Assembly: GCA_030374805.1 (NCBI GenBank)
Contig: JARGSG010000189.1
Location: forward strand, 1,240,001-1,304,000
DNA length: 64,000 nucleotides
Direction: 5' to 3'
Source: Gracilaria gracilis
Taxonomy: Eukaryota; Rhodophyta; Florideophyceae; Gracilariales; Gracilariaceae
Shown here: one piece after another, positions 9,401 to 19,326 of the stretch
Layout of the letters: the number at the start of each line of letters is the position of its first letter
Position numbering within the stretch: position 1 is the stretch's first letter
Program-made: the position numbers and the translations under genes
The notes under the pieces: generated by a model
What the model was told of the DNA's origin: nothing
The model's input: the letters and a program-made list of their open reading frames with translations, nothing else
Databases searched by the model: none

Positions 9401-10922
9401 TTAGATTATCCCTATCAAAGAACGACTTTTCCTTTCGAGGCTCATTGTTTTCCGGAGAGGTAGTCGGGGCCTTCTCCTGTGATTTCCTGTGATTTTGGAG
9501 ACGCATCATTTCTACTTCTTCAGCCAATTCTTCTACAGTGCGGCCACCTCGACGGTTTCGATCTTCGCGGAAGGAGCGGTTTGATGAAGACGCAGGATTA
9601 TTGTTCTGACTTTCCTTCTTTGACGGAGTAGCGTCCTTCACGAATCCGGGGGGTGGCGCAGTCACGGGCGCCTCTTCCTTTCTCAACCCAAACGCAACAG
9701 CCAATGCCTTAAATCCATGCTCGCGGTTCTTGCTAACGGGCAGCTCTTCATTGTAATATCCAGCTTTGTGCCACTCCATGATCTGGGATGCGGTAAATGG
9801 TCCTTGGCTCACGTTTTGAGGATCCTTGTAAAACCACAGCTTGCGCTGATCAGACAAAACCTCGTATTGATTTCTGTGAGAGTTATCTGTGCTGTACGTA
9901 CGCGACTCGCGATCCTGATGCAAAGAACTGGAGGAAGAGGCTGGGTCTCTACTAGAACCTTTGGTTAACGCGCTTAAATCCCGCGTATTCGTCGGTTTCA
10001 ACGCGTCCTTGTTGTTACGGCTGAACAGGCCTCCATCCCGAGAGAAGCCAGATCGCGTGCTTGTCGAAGTACCTTGGAAATCTGAGGAACGACGTGCTTG
10101 ATTAGCACGCTCTGCAGCACCTCCAGCAACGCTGCTCGATAGATCGTCATTAGAAGAACCTGGGTACTTTGTGCTTCCCGTTGCGACAGAAGAATTTCCA
10201 CCGCGCCAGTTAGCGTTGGAATCGGCAGCAGTTCTGCCAGAAGAACGACTCCAATATGGCTGCTGAGATGAGGGCTTTTCAGGTGGATTACCATTCGGTG
10301 ATGCGGCGCGATCCGGGGCTGCGGAGCGCGGCTTTAAAGGTAAAGGTCGCCTCTCTAAAGCCGTGCCCCCGGAAGTGGAAGGGCGCTCCGCTGGGGCCAA
10401 AACAGCAGAACCGGACCAGAAATCGCGAGAAGAAGACGTGACGTGACCGGGCTTCTTTGGCGGCGGAGAGGCTGACGGCGCATCGGGAGGAGAAACAGTG
10501 GAAGACGAAACAGCAGCGGGGGCTGGGGCATGGTCGCGGCCAAGAATGGCTTCAACTCCAGCACGGGGAGGGGCGGACTGAAGGCGCGAGCGTGCTGGAG
10601 GCGGGTCGGTGGATTCAACTAACGCAGACACATGGGCTATATGATCATCTGGAGCGATGTTAACTGGAACAAGCGGCTCAGAGGAGGTTAGACCAGGGTA
10701 CTTTGTCATTGCGGGAGGGATAGTGGCAGTGCTTCCGGGCTCGTAGAGCTCAAGAAGCTGAGCCTTGGTATACGCAATTCGAGGGGCGGAGGGTTGCACG
10801 GCGGCAGATGTGACTGAGGAAGATGACGTGGTGGGGGTGGAGGAGTGGAGGGTACTCTTGGAGAGAGAAGTCCAACCGGGTCCCAGTTTGAGTTCCTGCG
10901 AGTCGGTTGGTTTGGACGCCAT
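6471..10922 (-). CDS. GYF-domain protein (SMY2/GIGYF type)
   Basis: Uninterrupted 1483-aa frame from ATG at 10922. The GYF domain sits near residues 360-415: KLWFYKDPQNVSQGPF, then the W-x-x-x-GYY motif of the proline-rich-ligand pocket. GYF proteins of this group bind PPGF-type peptides and take part in mRNA repression, decay or COPII-linked functions. Most of the rest is low-complexity Ser/Pro/Gln-rich sequence, with an Ala/Gln coiled stretch near 800-840. A second conserved block near residues 1355-1430 (EFAKWCTDNLQELTG ... FADEFIRRLEFEKP) resembles the C-terminal domain of fungal and animal GYF proteins. Start and end are clear; the length is in the range of large GIGYF proteins. Confidence 0.87.
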   Translation of the reverse strand: MASKPTDSQELKLGPGWTSLSKSTLHSSTPTTSSSSVTSAAVQPSAPRIAYTKAQLLELYEPGSTATIPPAMTKYPGLTSSEPLVPVNIAPDDHIAHVSALVESTDPPPARSRLQSAPPRAGVEAILGRDHAPAPAAVSSSTVSPPDAPSASPPPKKPGHVTSSSRDFWSGSAVLAPAERPSTSGGTALERRPLPLKPRSAAPDRAASPNGNPPEKPSSQQPYWSRSSGRTAADSNANWRGGNSSVATGSTKYPGSSNDDLSSSVAGGAAERANQARRSSDFQGTSTSTRSGFSRDGGLFSRNNKDALKPTNTRDLSALTKGSSRDPASSSSSLHQDRESRTYSTDNSHRNQYEVLSDQRKLWFYKDPQNVSQGPFTASQIMEWHKAGYYNEELPVSKNREHGFKALAVAFGLRKEEAPVTAPPPGFVKDATPSKKESQNNNPASSSNRSFREDRNRRGGRTVEELAEEVEMMRLQNHRKSQEKAPTTSPENNEPRKEKSFFDRDNLRDKKMNGHDVLDGPLQKPPAKATDKSSAKSVEEGLTSGTKFSAPDESGMDVPVMASSAVSMSMPLQPSTLPKTVEHLGPESPPPKQSRLAAFMGQELTDDENKANTPPVGSSALNEPSSTSVLPEISRSLVSGNVPSSANIRPPVQSLPIESIETGRLNEAALGTSSWKNIMGGMHPQQQNGHPRAVPVSQTTTEQDLMAIDPAIAHASFARPSPPVSSDLASTHISSSSQELPSWLRFSAAAESNPVPHRHDSLHDANHALPTPLTMQSRLATPTAAQDLGVLQDPGIHARTDYQAMEHARRAQAAQAAQAQAAQQAHMRKMQVQQQLQAQIAASRRTSALAPVPQAPQQANSQIHASARDKGWVLQHQLSQYQHQFELHCRAHLDSTRTAQTARAAAATVGVGDPDQQSYLAVAAQAEAVAKQHALAADTIKAYAGTTHAELVRFAQEQQQQREFQAKTAQLSKEAFISGSNLASSHNGIQSPNQPISTGQLKSSISPSAFNVKRSDGMHFVEDQSPALPVDQGHQNPPLMQRSFNEPYDPIMQGDAQDWESVTRRAKPNGTSSIALRSPSASLSDVNTDLNSVETREHPGLAVQMPVHSPTNSKPEDDVQKPASEAIAHSHPQTEASKSERNPESTPTIAPWSKTSAQGAANGLSLREIQRQEMRSKANEKVTSAPQEREDVRVPPARWNTVQPWGGAGDPSKQRTMSLREQMRYEEEQRKKNASVARESAPSSNGPTLGTKTGWASLVANSKPPSSRQQTTVAGHKMEEETSFWDSVSTGNHSSSVGRRAQKASVHQSQGQTQQAHGGVHAGRQPAPQTSSSLARRAPSPSKTSKNDRRDVGSEVVISGRISNEFAKWCTDNLQELTGNPNQDTTLVEYLMTIKSPSEIRDTVVQNLGATDKARSFADEFIRRLEFEKPSMVADAGNGGSTGRRKGRRQRAAKVDPSLVLGFTSTSSSSRIMQGTIETPEMK

Positions 10923-11699
10923 GATGAGGAGACGTACGAAGGAGTTTGAAGAGGGGGGAACACCGGGGTACCAAACGAACGAGGGGAGCGAAACGAGAGA
11001 GTAGGAACCGACGCCAACGACGATCGGGAGCGTGCTGAAGCGGAAGAAAGCGGGGGGGGGGACGGGGGCGTCTGAAGCTTGCGTAACTCGGCGAGCTGTA
11101 ACTTGAGGGCGTTGTGAACGGAGTGAAAGCGTCCTACGGCCAAAGGGGGTGGTGACGACACGAGCGAGGCGAACAGACGAGTATCCGTTCGAGTTCAGCG
11201 ATCACGGACAAACTGTCCCTGTGTCGAGGCCCGGGTGGCGCTGCACAGCAACGCGCAAGCACGTGATTGGACGGTGTGCCGCGCGCTGTACGCGTGGCCA
11301 GCGCCGACGGCTTCCAGAGGCTACCGACGCCACACCGCCAAATTGCTCCCAAATTTTTAGGCGAAATCAAGGCGGCGCACGTGCTGTGCGAGCCGTAGCA
11401 ACCGAAACTGGAAGCTGCTGGACGGCGGTGGTCACCAAAATCACTCACGAAAGCAGACTTTCTGTGCCATTTGCGCCGGGCGCATCGCGGCACTCTCCAG
11501 ACGCACGGCGCTGTTGTAAAGTTACTGATACAAGGTACAAGGGCACCTCAATGCTTTCCCGCGAAAATGCAATACGCCACGCTTCGCGACGCTTTGAATC
11601 AAGCCACGGTCGCCTTCAAGCCTCCGCGTACGTTGCGACAGGGATACGGCTCGCCTAGAGCAGAGAAACTACCGTCGCCGCACTGGCGAAAAAACGCAG
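10923..11699. other. Intergenic: promoter of GYF gene
   Basis: CpG-rich, with a G-run near 11051-11066 and several ORFs that look like compositional artefacts. It lies between the GYF start and the stop of the SPX transporter, both on the minus strand. No gene seen. Confidence 0.5.
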
Positions 11700-14150
11700 C
11701 TACAGTTTAAGCCAGTACATAATGTTGTATCCTATGGTTAACAAAACAAGAGTGGCTAGAAACGTCATTAAACTTCCGATCCACAGAATGTCTTTGGTCG
11801 AAAGATACGCCTTGCCGGTCTCGTCTTCTACTTGAATCGCAGAAATGTTGGGGAACGAGCTGATGGGAAGAGCCATCGCACTTGACGCCGCAAACGTGCC
11901 TGCAAGCACCATCAGTCGAGGGTGCCCCAGACTCACCCCAATGCTGAAAACAAGCGGTAGCACCACGATAGCCGACACCGTATGTGAAACAAAGTTTGCA
12001 ATCAAGGCCATGAAAACACTGAATACCGTGTATGTCAATCGCAGGTCCCCTTGACCGAGCACTGACAGAAACTTTTTCGCAATCAAATCAAGAAGCTTGC
12101 AAGACTTCACCGCAGCCCCCAGAACTACCCCGCCTGCCACAAGATACACCACGTCCCACGGGAGATTGTTGAAGTCTTCCTTGATCAAAATGCCAGACCC
12201 GAATAATACCAAGATTGGAATCACAGCCACAACCCCGGGAGACCCGAATGCACTCGACAACGGATGGCAGGCCCACAGTACAACAGTTATCACCAATGTG
12301 GCGCTCACAATGTAGTGAGGTTTCTCGAATTTCTCTGCCTTAGTGGCAAGAGGTGGAAGAGTATAATCAGAGGGTCGGTAGATGATATACAACGCCACAT
12401 AGAACACCAAAACCATCACTGCACACAAAGGCAACGCTGCCAAAAGCCATTTCGCGAACGATATCGAGTTTTCTTTTGTCAACAGGCCCAACGCAACTGC
12501 GCTCTGTGGTGACGATATAGGACTCGCAAACCCACCGATGTTACTTGAGGCCATGATACCAAGAAGGAGACATTCGACAAACGGTCGGCTTCCCGGCATG
12601 CTTCTCATACCGTTGATCGTTGGCATCATAACTGAATTAAGCAGCACTGGTGCTGCTACATTGCTTACAAACATGGAAACAACTACTCCCAATACCATGA
12701 CAGCCAAAAGAAGCACATGAGGTTTTCGCACCCTGGATAATACTGCTGTTGCAACAACCTTGTCTATATGAAACTTTGACAAGGCAGCACCGAGTGCATA
12801 GACACATATGATCAGCAACAGAGTATCAGAACTTAAGTTTTGAAACACTTCTTGAGATGCATCGTGCGCATCGAGCGGTTTTCCATCCGAACCAATGAAT
12901 ACTTGAAGCAGAATTGTCCCAGGTACCACCAAGAAGGACGTCACGTAGAGCGGCAGACCTTCCGACGCCCACAGAGTCACAACCGCAGAGGTGAGGGCCA
13001 GGCATCGATGGGCAGCGTCAAGAGTGTCGCTCGAATACTCTGGCCCATTCTTGGTGAGCAAAGCCCGTGTGATCTGCGGGAAAGCAAGAATGATAAAGAA
13101 TAGAAGTGTGGCAACCAATACAGGTATGGATTGCGGTCGCCATACAACTGCATTGGCGGCAGCTCCAATGTCAATGTCGGTTCCACCCCGAATCGCATGA
13201 AAGACGGACACGCGACGTTCTGTTCGCAGAGCATCTTGCCAAATCGTGCTTCGATCCCATACGATGAGGTCCCGTAAATGATCTTGAAGCTCGGCTTTGG
13301 CGGCTTCAATATTTCCGTTCGCGAATACGTCTGCATACACTCTCGCTGCAGTTTCTTGAAGTGCTTGAATGTCTCTGAGGTCTGTGAAATGGGTCTCATG
13401 TTCCAGTCTCTGCATGAAAGCTGCACGGGTGCTCTTTCCCGTGCATTTATCATGCTTCTTCAGAATCTTGTCAAACGCTGCTCTGTTAAGACGCGAGAAG
13501 TCTACCGCTTCTCCCAGTTCTTTGTAGTGCTCACGACACCGCCTACGAAATACTGGGCGGGACAGCACGGCAATCCGCGATGAGCCAGTAAGAAGTGGTA
13601 ACTCTTCCACTCCATCGGAGGCAGAATCTGGCTCTTGCTGGCTTAGGATATTACTTGCTTCTTCTTCGACTTCCATAGTCACAGTTGCTAGCGTGTTCGC
13701 TAACCTGTAAAAGAACTTTTCGACTTGCATTAAACTGTTCTCAATCACCTCGAAAAAGGCTTTTTCCTGACGATTAAATGATGCCCGTGCTTCTGCTTCA
13801 GTAGCATCTAATGGCAAAAGTCTGTCGTAACTAAAAGCTGGGTCTCTCTTAACAGCACCATAGCTTTGCTGCTCCTTCTCTGAATCTGCTCTTATTTCAT
13901 CCAAGACACGAGCTGAAGCAGTGCGATGTAGAGGTCGAACGTTATCACGGTGAGACTCAATATCTCTTTCCTCATCGGAGGACTCTTCCCCCTCGCGCCG
14001 AGACGATTTTGAAGCTGAATGCGTCTTTATGAAGATTTCTTCATGGATATACTTCAAGTTGGCTATCCGTCGCTTGAGTTGGTCATACGGGACATAAAAC
14101 TCCCACCAGTCCGGCTTGGCGTTTAATCGAAGGGTGTCTGAAAAGCGCAT
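11700..14150 (-). CDS. SPX domain plus SLC13-type transporter, probable phosphate transporter (PHO87/90/91-like)
   Basis: 816-aa frame from ATG at 14150. The N-terminus is a full SPX domain: FSDTLRLNAKPDWWEFYVPYDQLK at the start and KILKKHDKCTGK near residue 223, carrying the basic residues that bind inositol pyrophosphates. An acidic/Ser linker splits the SPX helices. From about residue 340 to the end come about a dozen membrane segments of the divalent anion:sodium symporter family, with conserved SNVAAPVLLNSV, ASSNIGGFASPISSPQ and NFVSHTVSAIVVLPL. This architecture is that of yeast Pho87/Pho90/Pho91, low-affinity phosphate carriers regulated by SPX. Plasma-membrane or vacuolar location cannot be decided from sequence. 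Confidence 0.9.
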   Translation of the reverse strand: MRFSDTLRLNAKPDWWEFYVPYDQLKRRIANLKYIHEEIFIKTHSASKSSRREGEESSDEERDIESHRDNVRPLHRTASARVLDEIRADSEKEQQSYGAVKRDPAFSYDRLLPLDATEAEARASFNRQEKAFFEVIENSLMQVEKFFYRLANTLATVTMEVEEEASNILSQQEPDSASDGVEELPLLTGSSRIAVLSRPVFRRRCREHYKELGEAVDFSRLNRAAFDKILKKHDKCTGKSTRAAFMQRLEHETHFTDLRDIQALQETAARVYADVFANGNIEAAKAELQDHLRDLIVWDRSTIWQDALRTERRVSVFHAIRGGTDIDIGAAANAVVWRPQSIPVLVATLLFFIILAFPQITRALLTKNGPEYSSDTLDAAHRCLALTSAVVTLWASEGLPLYVTSFLVVPGTILLQVFIGSDGKPLDAHDASQEVFQNLSSDTLLLIICVYALGAALSKFHIDKVVATAVLSRVRKPHVLLLAVMVLGVVVSMFVSNVAAPVLLNSVMMPTINGMRSMPGSRPFVECLLLGIMASSNIGGFASPISSPQSAVALGLLTKENSISFAKWLLAALPLCAVMVLVFYVALYIIYRPSDYTLPPLATKAEKFEKPHYIVSATLVITVVLWACHPLSSAFGSPGVVAVIPILVLFGSGILIKEDFNNLPWDVVYLVAGGVVLGAAVKSCKLLDLIAKKFLSVLGQGDLRLTYTVFSVFMALIANFVSHTVSAIVVLPLVFSIGVSLGHPRLMVLAGTFAASSAMALPISSFPNISAIQVEDETGKAYLSTKDILWIGSLMTFLATLVLLTIGYNIMYWLKL

Positions 14151-15861
14151 TCTCGTATATCGCCTCCGCTTCTACTACGTATGCACTCTTCATACGCGGT
14201 TCGTAGCCAACGGCTATCTATGCCACGGTCACCTCCACAGATGAAAAAAAAGAGAAAAACGCCTCGGCGCGAAAAGGAAGAATACCAGTAGTGTACCAAC
14301 GGTACCTCTACTCCGTAGATCTGACGGAGTACGTTATATCGCTACTTGGACAGTGAGACTGCTCGAAAGCCGCAGCGCGAGATTTACCGCAGTCACCGAA
14401 AGAACGACGATACCTCAGCGGCGCTTGCCAGCGTAGATACTGAAGGATGCTGCTTCCCACCAGGTCAAAAACAGGTCGGGATGCAACGGGGCCCCACGGG
14501 CTCTTCCCTTGCACCATTCTCAGCATTTGACAGTTTTTGAGAGCATGCGTGGCGACCGCTGTACTGTATATCTCTAGATGCAAACTGGGATACTGAGGAC
14601 ATTTAGGGCCGCCCGCCGTGCGCCACATGTGAATACCACACCGCATTATGATGAAGAGGTGCCATGTAGTATGTACGTGAAGGAGATTCCACCGTTATGT
14701 GCAGGAACGCTACAGGAACGCTACAGGAACGCTACGGATTTGCATGCCCCGTTGGAAGTCAAGGACTCGAGAAAAGCCCCAGGGAAGGTGTTGCGCCCCG
14801 AAAGGTAGACATTCAATCTCAGTTTGCTTCCCTTGCTGTGTCAGCAGCAGAGCCAGTACTCTGAATATGGTGACCCCGCCCCAAAACCAGCGTTCAGCCT
14901 AGCCTACATAGTGTATGTATTGCGGAACTTCCATTGTCTTTAACAATGTCTACCTAACTCGTTCCGCGTACCACGAGTATGATCGATCAACGGTACTCCC
15001 ACATGGCATATGAAGAAAAATAAGTGGCTTCATACTATACAGGGTGTGCACAGTGCAAGTTCGTTTCATCATGATTGTTCTGCAATGCTGAAAAACTTCT
15101 CACATCCTGTTTTCTACCTGTAGCGTAAACCCTTTACCCTATATCGACCAAAGCCGAAATCCCTGTTTTCTACTGAAATGCAGAACTGAGTTATGTAGAT
15201 ATATCTCTAGAATGACGTGGATTCCCAGTGACGGAAAATGGTCTTCACGTTCTAAAGATAACAGTGGCAGCACCCCCCACCCGTATCTCCCTCAATATGC
15301 TCCAAATTGCTGTTAGTCTCCGCAGGTGCGCATTGTTGGCGCCATTCGATGGCATCATGGAATTTCTCGCATCCTTTGACATCATGATCATGCACCACAT
15401 TTGTCAATGAGGTATTCTCCTCGGGACCTTGACACAGACAATGCCGCGATACACGAAGCGGGCCTCGCTTTCATGCATCACAACTTTTCTCTAACCAGTG
15501 CTTTCCAACCATGCGTTCGACTCAAGCACCATCGATGCTGCACGTGAAGTTAAACTTAGAAGACATGGTAACTTATCGCAACGCTCCACATTTGCGTAGT
15601 ACGCCACAAAACAGTCAGTGGCAACTCGTGCCCATTGACACATGGTTTCTTCTTTGGTAATCACCTCTCCCAAGTGAAAACAAAGATGCAAGTACGACCT
15701 GTAGTCAAAACAAGGCAGTATTTCCCTTCAAAACTGTATATAGGGATAGTTGTTTGTTAGGCTCTATCAGTATAATCACAAATGTGCTGCATATCACAAG
15801 TCTAGCACTCGTTACATTCACATATTAAGTTCCTCCTGTTCCTTGTTAAATTTACATACCT
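14151..15861. other. Intergenic, 1.7 kb
   Basis: Upstream region of the SPX transporter and 3' side of the AGC kinase. It holds an exact TACCAACGGTA (14294-14304), an imperfect inverted repeat around it (tactccgt...acggagta, 14309-14331) and three tandem copies of an 11-mer, CAGGAACGCTA (14702-14734). No protein-coding gene supported. Confidence 0.55.
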
Positions 15862-17475
15862 CTACCGTGATAGTTGTGCACTTCCTTGCACATCTGCCCT
15901 TGGAGGTTGAGGTACAGCGGCATACGAATAGCCCGCGATGTTAGCAGACTTCTTCTTAGTTGCGACGAACAGGGCGAACACGTCTGGTCGCTTCTTTTCT
16001 TCACGTGATTCGTCTTCGAGCAACATATCAGCTTCCTTCCCAGCCATATCTATTTCGTTGACTGGCTTCTTGGACGCCTTAAGCTTCGCCGGATCCGACT
16101 TGGAGGACGCACTGTTCGAACTGGCAATCTCAATCGGATTTCTTTCCACCACAATATTATCAGGGTGATCTTCCTTCATGAACAGCGCTTCCCAGTCCAT
16201 ACTGTGGAAGAAATCGTGTTGTTTGATTTCACTGATCCCTTGAGGACCAAGACCCAACCTCGTATTAGGGTTGCGATCAAGTAAACCGCGTATCAATGAC
16301 ACAACCTCTGCCGACAGGTTTCTCGGAAAGCGCAATGGACCGCTCTCAATCTTGGTGTACACTTCCTCACGGTTGCGCGAGTAAAAAGGGGTTCTACCAC
16401 ACAAAATTTCGTACAACAAAATACCAAAAGCCCACAAGTCAACGGACTGACCATACTCGCTACCGTTGAGCATCTCCGGAGCAATGTATTCGCGAGTACC
16501 ACAGAAGGTCTTGGTCATATTGACAGGTTTCGGTGGAGCGATGCGCAAATTGGGTGAAGGAATAGGAGGTGGTCTGCGCGAATGATGCCTTCTCTTGCCC
16601 AAAAGCTTTGACAAGCCAAAATCAGCAATTCGAACGTGACCATCGAGGTCAAGCAGGACGTTTTCAAGCTTGAGGTCACGATACACGACACCCAGGCTGT
16701 GAATGTACTCCAGCGCAAGCAAGATTTCGGCGGCAATGCGGCGTCCTTCAGGTTCCTTGAAAGGCTTGCCGCGTCTCTTGAGGTAGTCGAACAAGTCACC
16801 GCCGTCGCAAAACTCAGTGACGATGTACAGACGTTTGGAAGTCTGAAAAGCGTAACGAAGGTTGAGAATAAAGGGGTGGTCACATGCCATTTCCAGAACA
16901 AGGCGCTCATCGAGGGCGTGACGGTATGCATCGTCGTTCTCATAGACAAAACTCTTCTCGATGACCTTGAGTGCTAGGTGCTCGGCGGTAAGCCTATCGC
17001 GAACAAGGAAGACACGACCACTGGCGCCCTTACCGACCTGTGACAAAATCTCAAAGTCATTGAGAGAAGTAGCTCGGTGTGTGGCAGCGCGCACAAGCGC
17101 GGAGTGCCACTTTTTGGTCTCGACGGAATCCTTCATCTTGAGCTCGATGGAGTGATCGCCCGACGAGCGCTTGATACGAATGCGGTTCTTCTTGGTGTCG
17201 CTGCGGATGCGGGAGTCTTTGAGGTTGATCATCATGACGTTCTCCGAGGCGGTGCGACGCGCAAGTTGTTCGGGGTTGGCGCGTGAGCTTTGTTCGCCCA
17301 CGACGTGGAGAAGAAGGGTGTTGCCTCGAAGCTCGGCCCAACAGCGCTTGGAGGCACGCCAGCGCAAGTTGCCGACGGGACGGGCGTACACCCACGCGGA
17401 CTTGACGGCGGGGATGCGCCGCACGAGGCCGAGCGCCTCCTCGTGCGAGCTGCGAGCTACGCGGGAGCCGTTCAT
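15862..17475 (-). CDS. PH-domain AGC-family Ser/Thr kinase (Akt/PKB-like)
   Basis: 537-aa single-exon gene from ATG at 17475. A PH-like region spans about residues 25-132 (AWVYARPVG..., ending in ETKKWHSALVRAA). The kinase domain runs from about 141: glycine loop GKGASGRVFLV, ALKVIEK lysine, YRDLKLENVLL, ADFGLSK, activation loop TKTFCGTREYIAPE. About 25 basic/proline residues (RRHHSRRPPPIPSP...) are inserted between DFG and the T-loop. The AGC tail ends near IAGYSYA, a weakened hydrophobic motif (usual form F-x-x-F/Y-S/T-Y/F) that keeps the Ser. The PH + kinase + tail order is that of Akt, which acts downstream of phosphoinositides; PDK1-type activation at the T-loop Thr is inferred. The mRNA leader is pyrimidine-rich. 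Confidence 0.88.
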   Translation of the reverse strand: MNGSRVARSSHEEALGLVRRIPAVKSAWVYARPVGNLRWRASKRCWAELRGNTLLLHVVGEQSSRANPEQLARRTASENVMMINLKDSRIRSDTKKNRIRIKRSSGDHSIELKMKDSVETKKWHSALVRAATHRATSLNDFEILSQVGKGASGRVFLVRDRLTAEHLALKVIEKSFVYENDDAYRHALDERLVLEMACDHPFILNLRYAFQTSKRLYIVTEFCDGGDLFDYLKRRGKPFKEPEGRRIAAEILLALEYIHSLGVVYRDLKLENVLLDLDGHVRIADFGLSKLLGKRRHHSRRPPPIPSPNLRIAPPKPVNMTKTFCGTREYIAPEMLNGSEYGQSVDLWAFGILLYEILCGRTPFYSRNREEVYTKIESGPLRFPRNLSAEVVSLIRGLLDRNPNTRLGLGPQGISEIKQHDFFHSMDWEALFMKEDHPDNIVVERNPIEIASSNSASSKSDPAKLKASKKPVNEIDMAGKEADMLLEDESREEKKRPDVFALFVATKKKSANIAGYSYAAVPQPPRADVQGSAQLSR

Positions 17476-17510
17476 GGCGAACGAACGGGGTGCTTAGAAG
17501 GGGTTGGGGA

Positions 17511-17655
17511 CGAAAAGAAGAAGGGAGGAGGGAGGGAGGAGGGAGGGAGGAGGGAGGGAGGAGGGAGGGAGGAGGAAGGGAGGAGGCGGAGGGATGGAGG
17601 GGGAGGGATGGAGTGGGAGGGATAGAGGGGGAGGGATGGAGGGAAAGTATGGAGG
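17511..17655. repeat. Polypurine (GGGAGGA)-type tract in kinase leader
   Basis: About 145 bases of almost pure purine on the plus strand, built from GGGAGGA/GGGAGG units with a few interruptions. It starts 36 bases upstream of the kinase ATG, so the transcript (minus strand) would carry CCTCCCT repeats. The tract can in principle form a G-quadruplex or triplex. Confidence 0.85.
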
Positions 17656-18287
17656 ACAGATGAGGGCGGTGACGTAGCGTAAGCTCGCGAGCGGGTGGCG
17701 GTGGCAATGGCACAGCGCGGAGCGGTGGCGCGCTTCGCTAAAGTGGGCGCAGCAGCTGCGACACGGCGGGCGGCGGGACGGCGCGCGGCAGCGGGCAATG
17801 GCGCGCACGCGCTGAAAAACGACGCGGCACACACAAGCGGACGCCAACCGCGCGGCAATGCACGTTGGTAGCAGCCGCCTAAACGGCGCGCGCGGCGGCC
17901 CGATCGGGGCGCGGCCGCGACGGCGCTACGTGGTGGCGCGTCGAATTGTGCACACGGCGCGGTGCTCGCGCCTTGCTGGCGCCGCGCGCGCACGCCAATT
18001 CAGCGTGCGCTGCGGCGCGTGAATTCACGCGTGTCGCGAGATTGTACAGCCAGCGCGTGCCACACTGTCGAGCACCGACGTTTGCGTCAACCTGCGCCGC
18101 CGCCGTCGCGCGTGTGCCACACGTTGCTTGCACCTTGTCGCTCACAACTTGTGTGTGACTGTTGTCCGTTCCCCCCGCGCGCACGCTCTTCGTGCTCAGC
18201 GCCGAACGCCGCAGAAACCCTCTCTCTACGAAGGCAGTGGATAACTTTTACACAGCGTGAAATTGTGCGTAAGGTTCGATACGCTCG

Positions 18288-18314
18288 GCTCTGTTTCGCA
18301 GCGCGAAACAGAGC
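18288..18314. repeat. Perfect 12-bp inverted repeat, 3-nt loop
   Basis: GCTCTGTTTCGC, loop AGC, GCGAAACAGAGC. It lies in non-coding GC-rich DNA. Function unknown; there is no T-run, and a bacterial-type terminator is not expected in this genome. Confidence 0.7.
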
Positions 18315-18839
18315 GCGCGCGCCTTGACGCCATTCCGTGACGTGCCACATTCGTGTAGCACGCTTGCGAAAAAGGCACTGCGGCGCACAGTGCGCAGCGC
18401 ACACAGTGGCGCCATTTTCACCCAGCTGACGCGCTCTAAGCCGCGAGGACATCCTCCTCCTCTCTCTCTCGTCGCCCTAGAGAGATATCCTACAAGGTTG
18501 TGCCGATAACGAGCGGCGCTAGAGAAAGAGGCCACAGCGCGCGTCTGGCTGACATGCGCGGCGCGCGACTTGTGTGTGACTCGAGAGAAAATGTTGCGCG
18601 CAACAGCATGTATCATAATGCTGATGCTAAAGTTACAAGCCGCGCTTTCTGCCAATGGCGTCGCTTGTTGCCATTTACACAGTCATAATAACACGCACTG
18701 GAAAAAATGGCGCTCTTATTACTGTACAGTAGTAATATATTCCATTTACACCGTGTGCATACCGCTCTCGTATCGAATCATCGCCCTGAACCGCCTTTTC
18801 CTAAGGTAGTCCTCTTACCAACGGTAAACGCTACAACCG

Positions 18840-19067
18840 TCAACGTTCCGTCTTCAATAATTCCCGCAGTCCGCTGTTTGTAAATTTACTTGTGTACAAA
18901 AGGTATACGCCGCTGCGGGTAATATTGATCTCCAACAAGTTGCCTTCCTTGTCATGTGCAACGCGCGCAATGCATTTCACACTTGAGCGCGCTCCCAGCC
19001 GCTGCTGAGCAGCATCGATCTTTATATCGCTTTTAAACAGCTGTTTGTTTTTGCTCACCTTCGCCAT
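18840..19067 (-). CDS. Small basic protein, possibly SRP9-like
   Basis: 75-aa ORF from ATG at 19067. A helical N-terminal part is followed by two strand-like segments (EGNLLEINITRSGVYLLYTSK) and a final helix (GLRELLKTER). The order helix-strand-strand-helix and the wording 'dG.L.l.iT...y.L.Yt' recall SRP9, the small Alu-domain subunit of the signal recognition particle, but the usual aromatic N-terminus and exact signature are missing. It could also be a chance ORF or one exon of a spliced gene. Its codons are less GC-biased than the flanking islands, which slightly favours a real gene. Confidence 0.3.
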   Translation of the reverse strand: MAKVSKNKQLFKSDIKIDAAQQRLGARSSVKCIARVAHDKEGNLLEINITRSGVYLLYTSKFTNSGLRELLKTER

Positions 19068-19326
19068 TCCTCACCAGCAGCCTCGCTTTGGTCATCTCCC
19101 GCTGCCGATCACGTTCCGTCGGAACACCTGAATCGCCATTGAGCCACCGCTCCCAACTGTGTGCCGCTTGTTGAAAGCGCGGCAAGCAACACTGCAAGTT
19201 GGGGCAACAACCCAGTGGGTTGCTGTACACACACATACACGGAGCGCGCGCTTTTATTTTCGTTACAAGAGGACCGCGGTCCGTCCCACTGCATGACTGT
19301 TGTACACGTATCTAATGCCACACCAC

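Larger units (their letters stand above)
17476..18839. other. GC-rich intergenic with repeats
   Basis: Beyond the purine tract (17511-17655) this is strongly CpG-rich (about 17.7-18.5 kb), then more balanced. Long ORFs on both strands overlap each other and look compositional. A perfect 12-bp hairpin sits at 18288-18314 and an exact TACCAACGGTA at 18816-18826. No gene supported. Confidence 0.5.

Noticed and set aside
11051..11066. G-run as a telomere-like or replication signal
   Set aside because: A single homopolymer-like G stretch without repeat units; nothing supports such a role.
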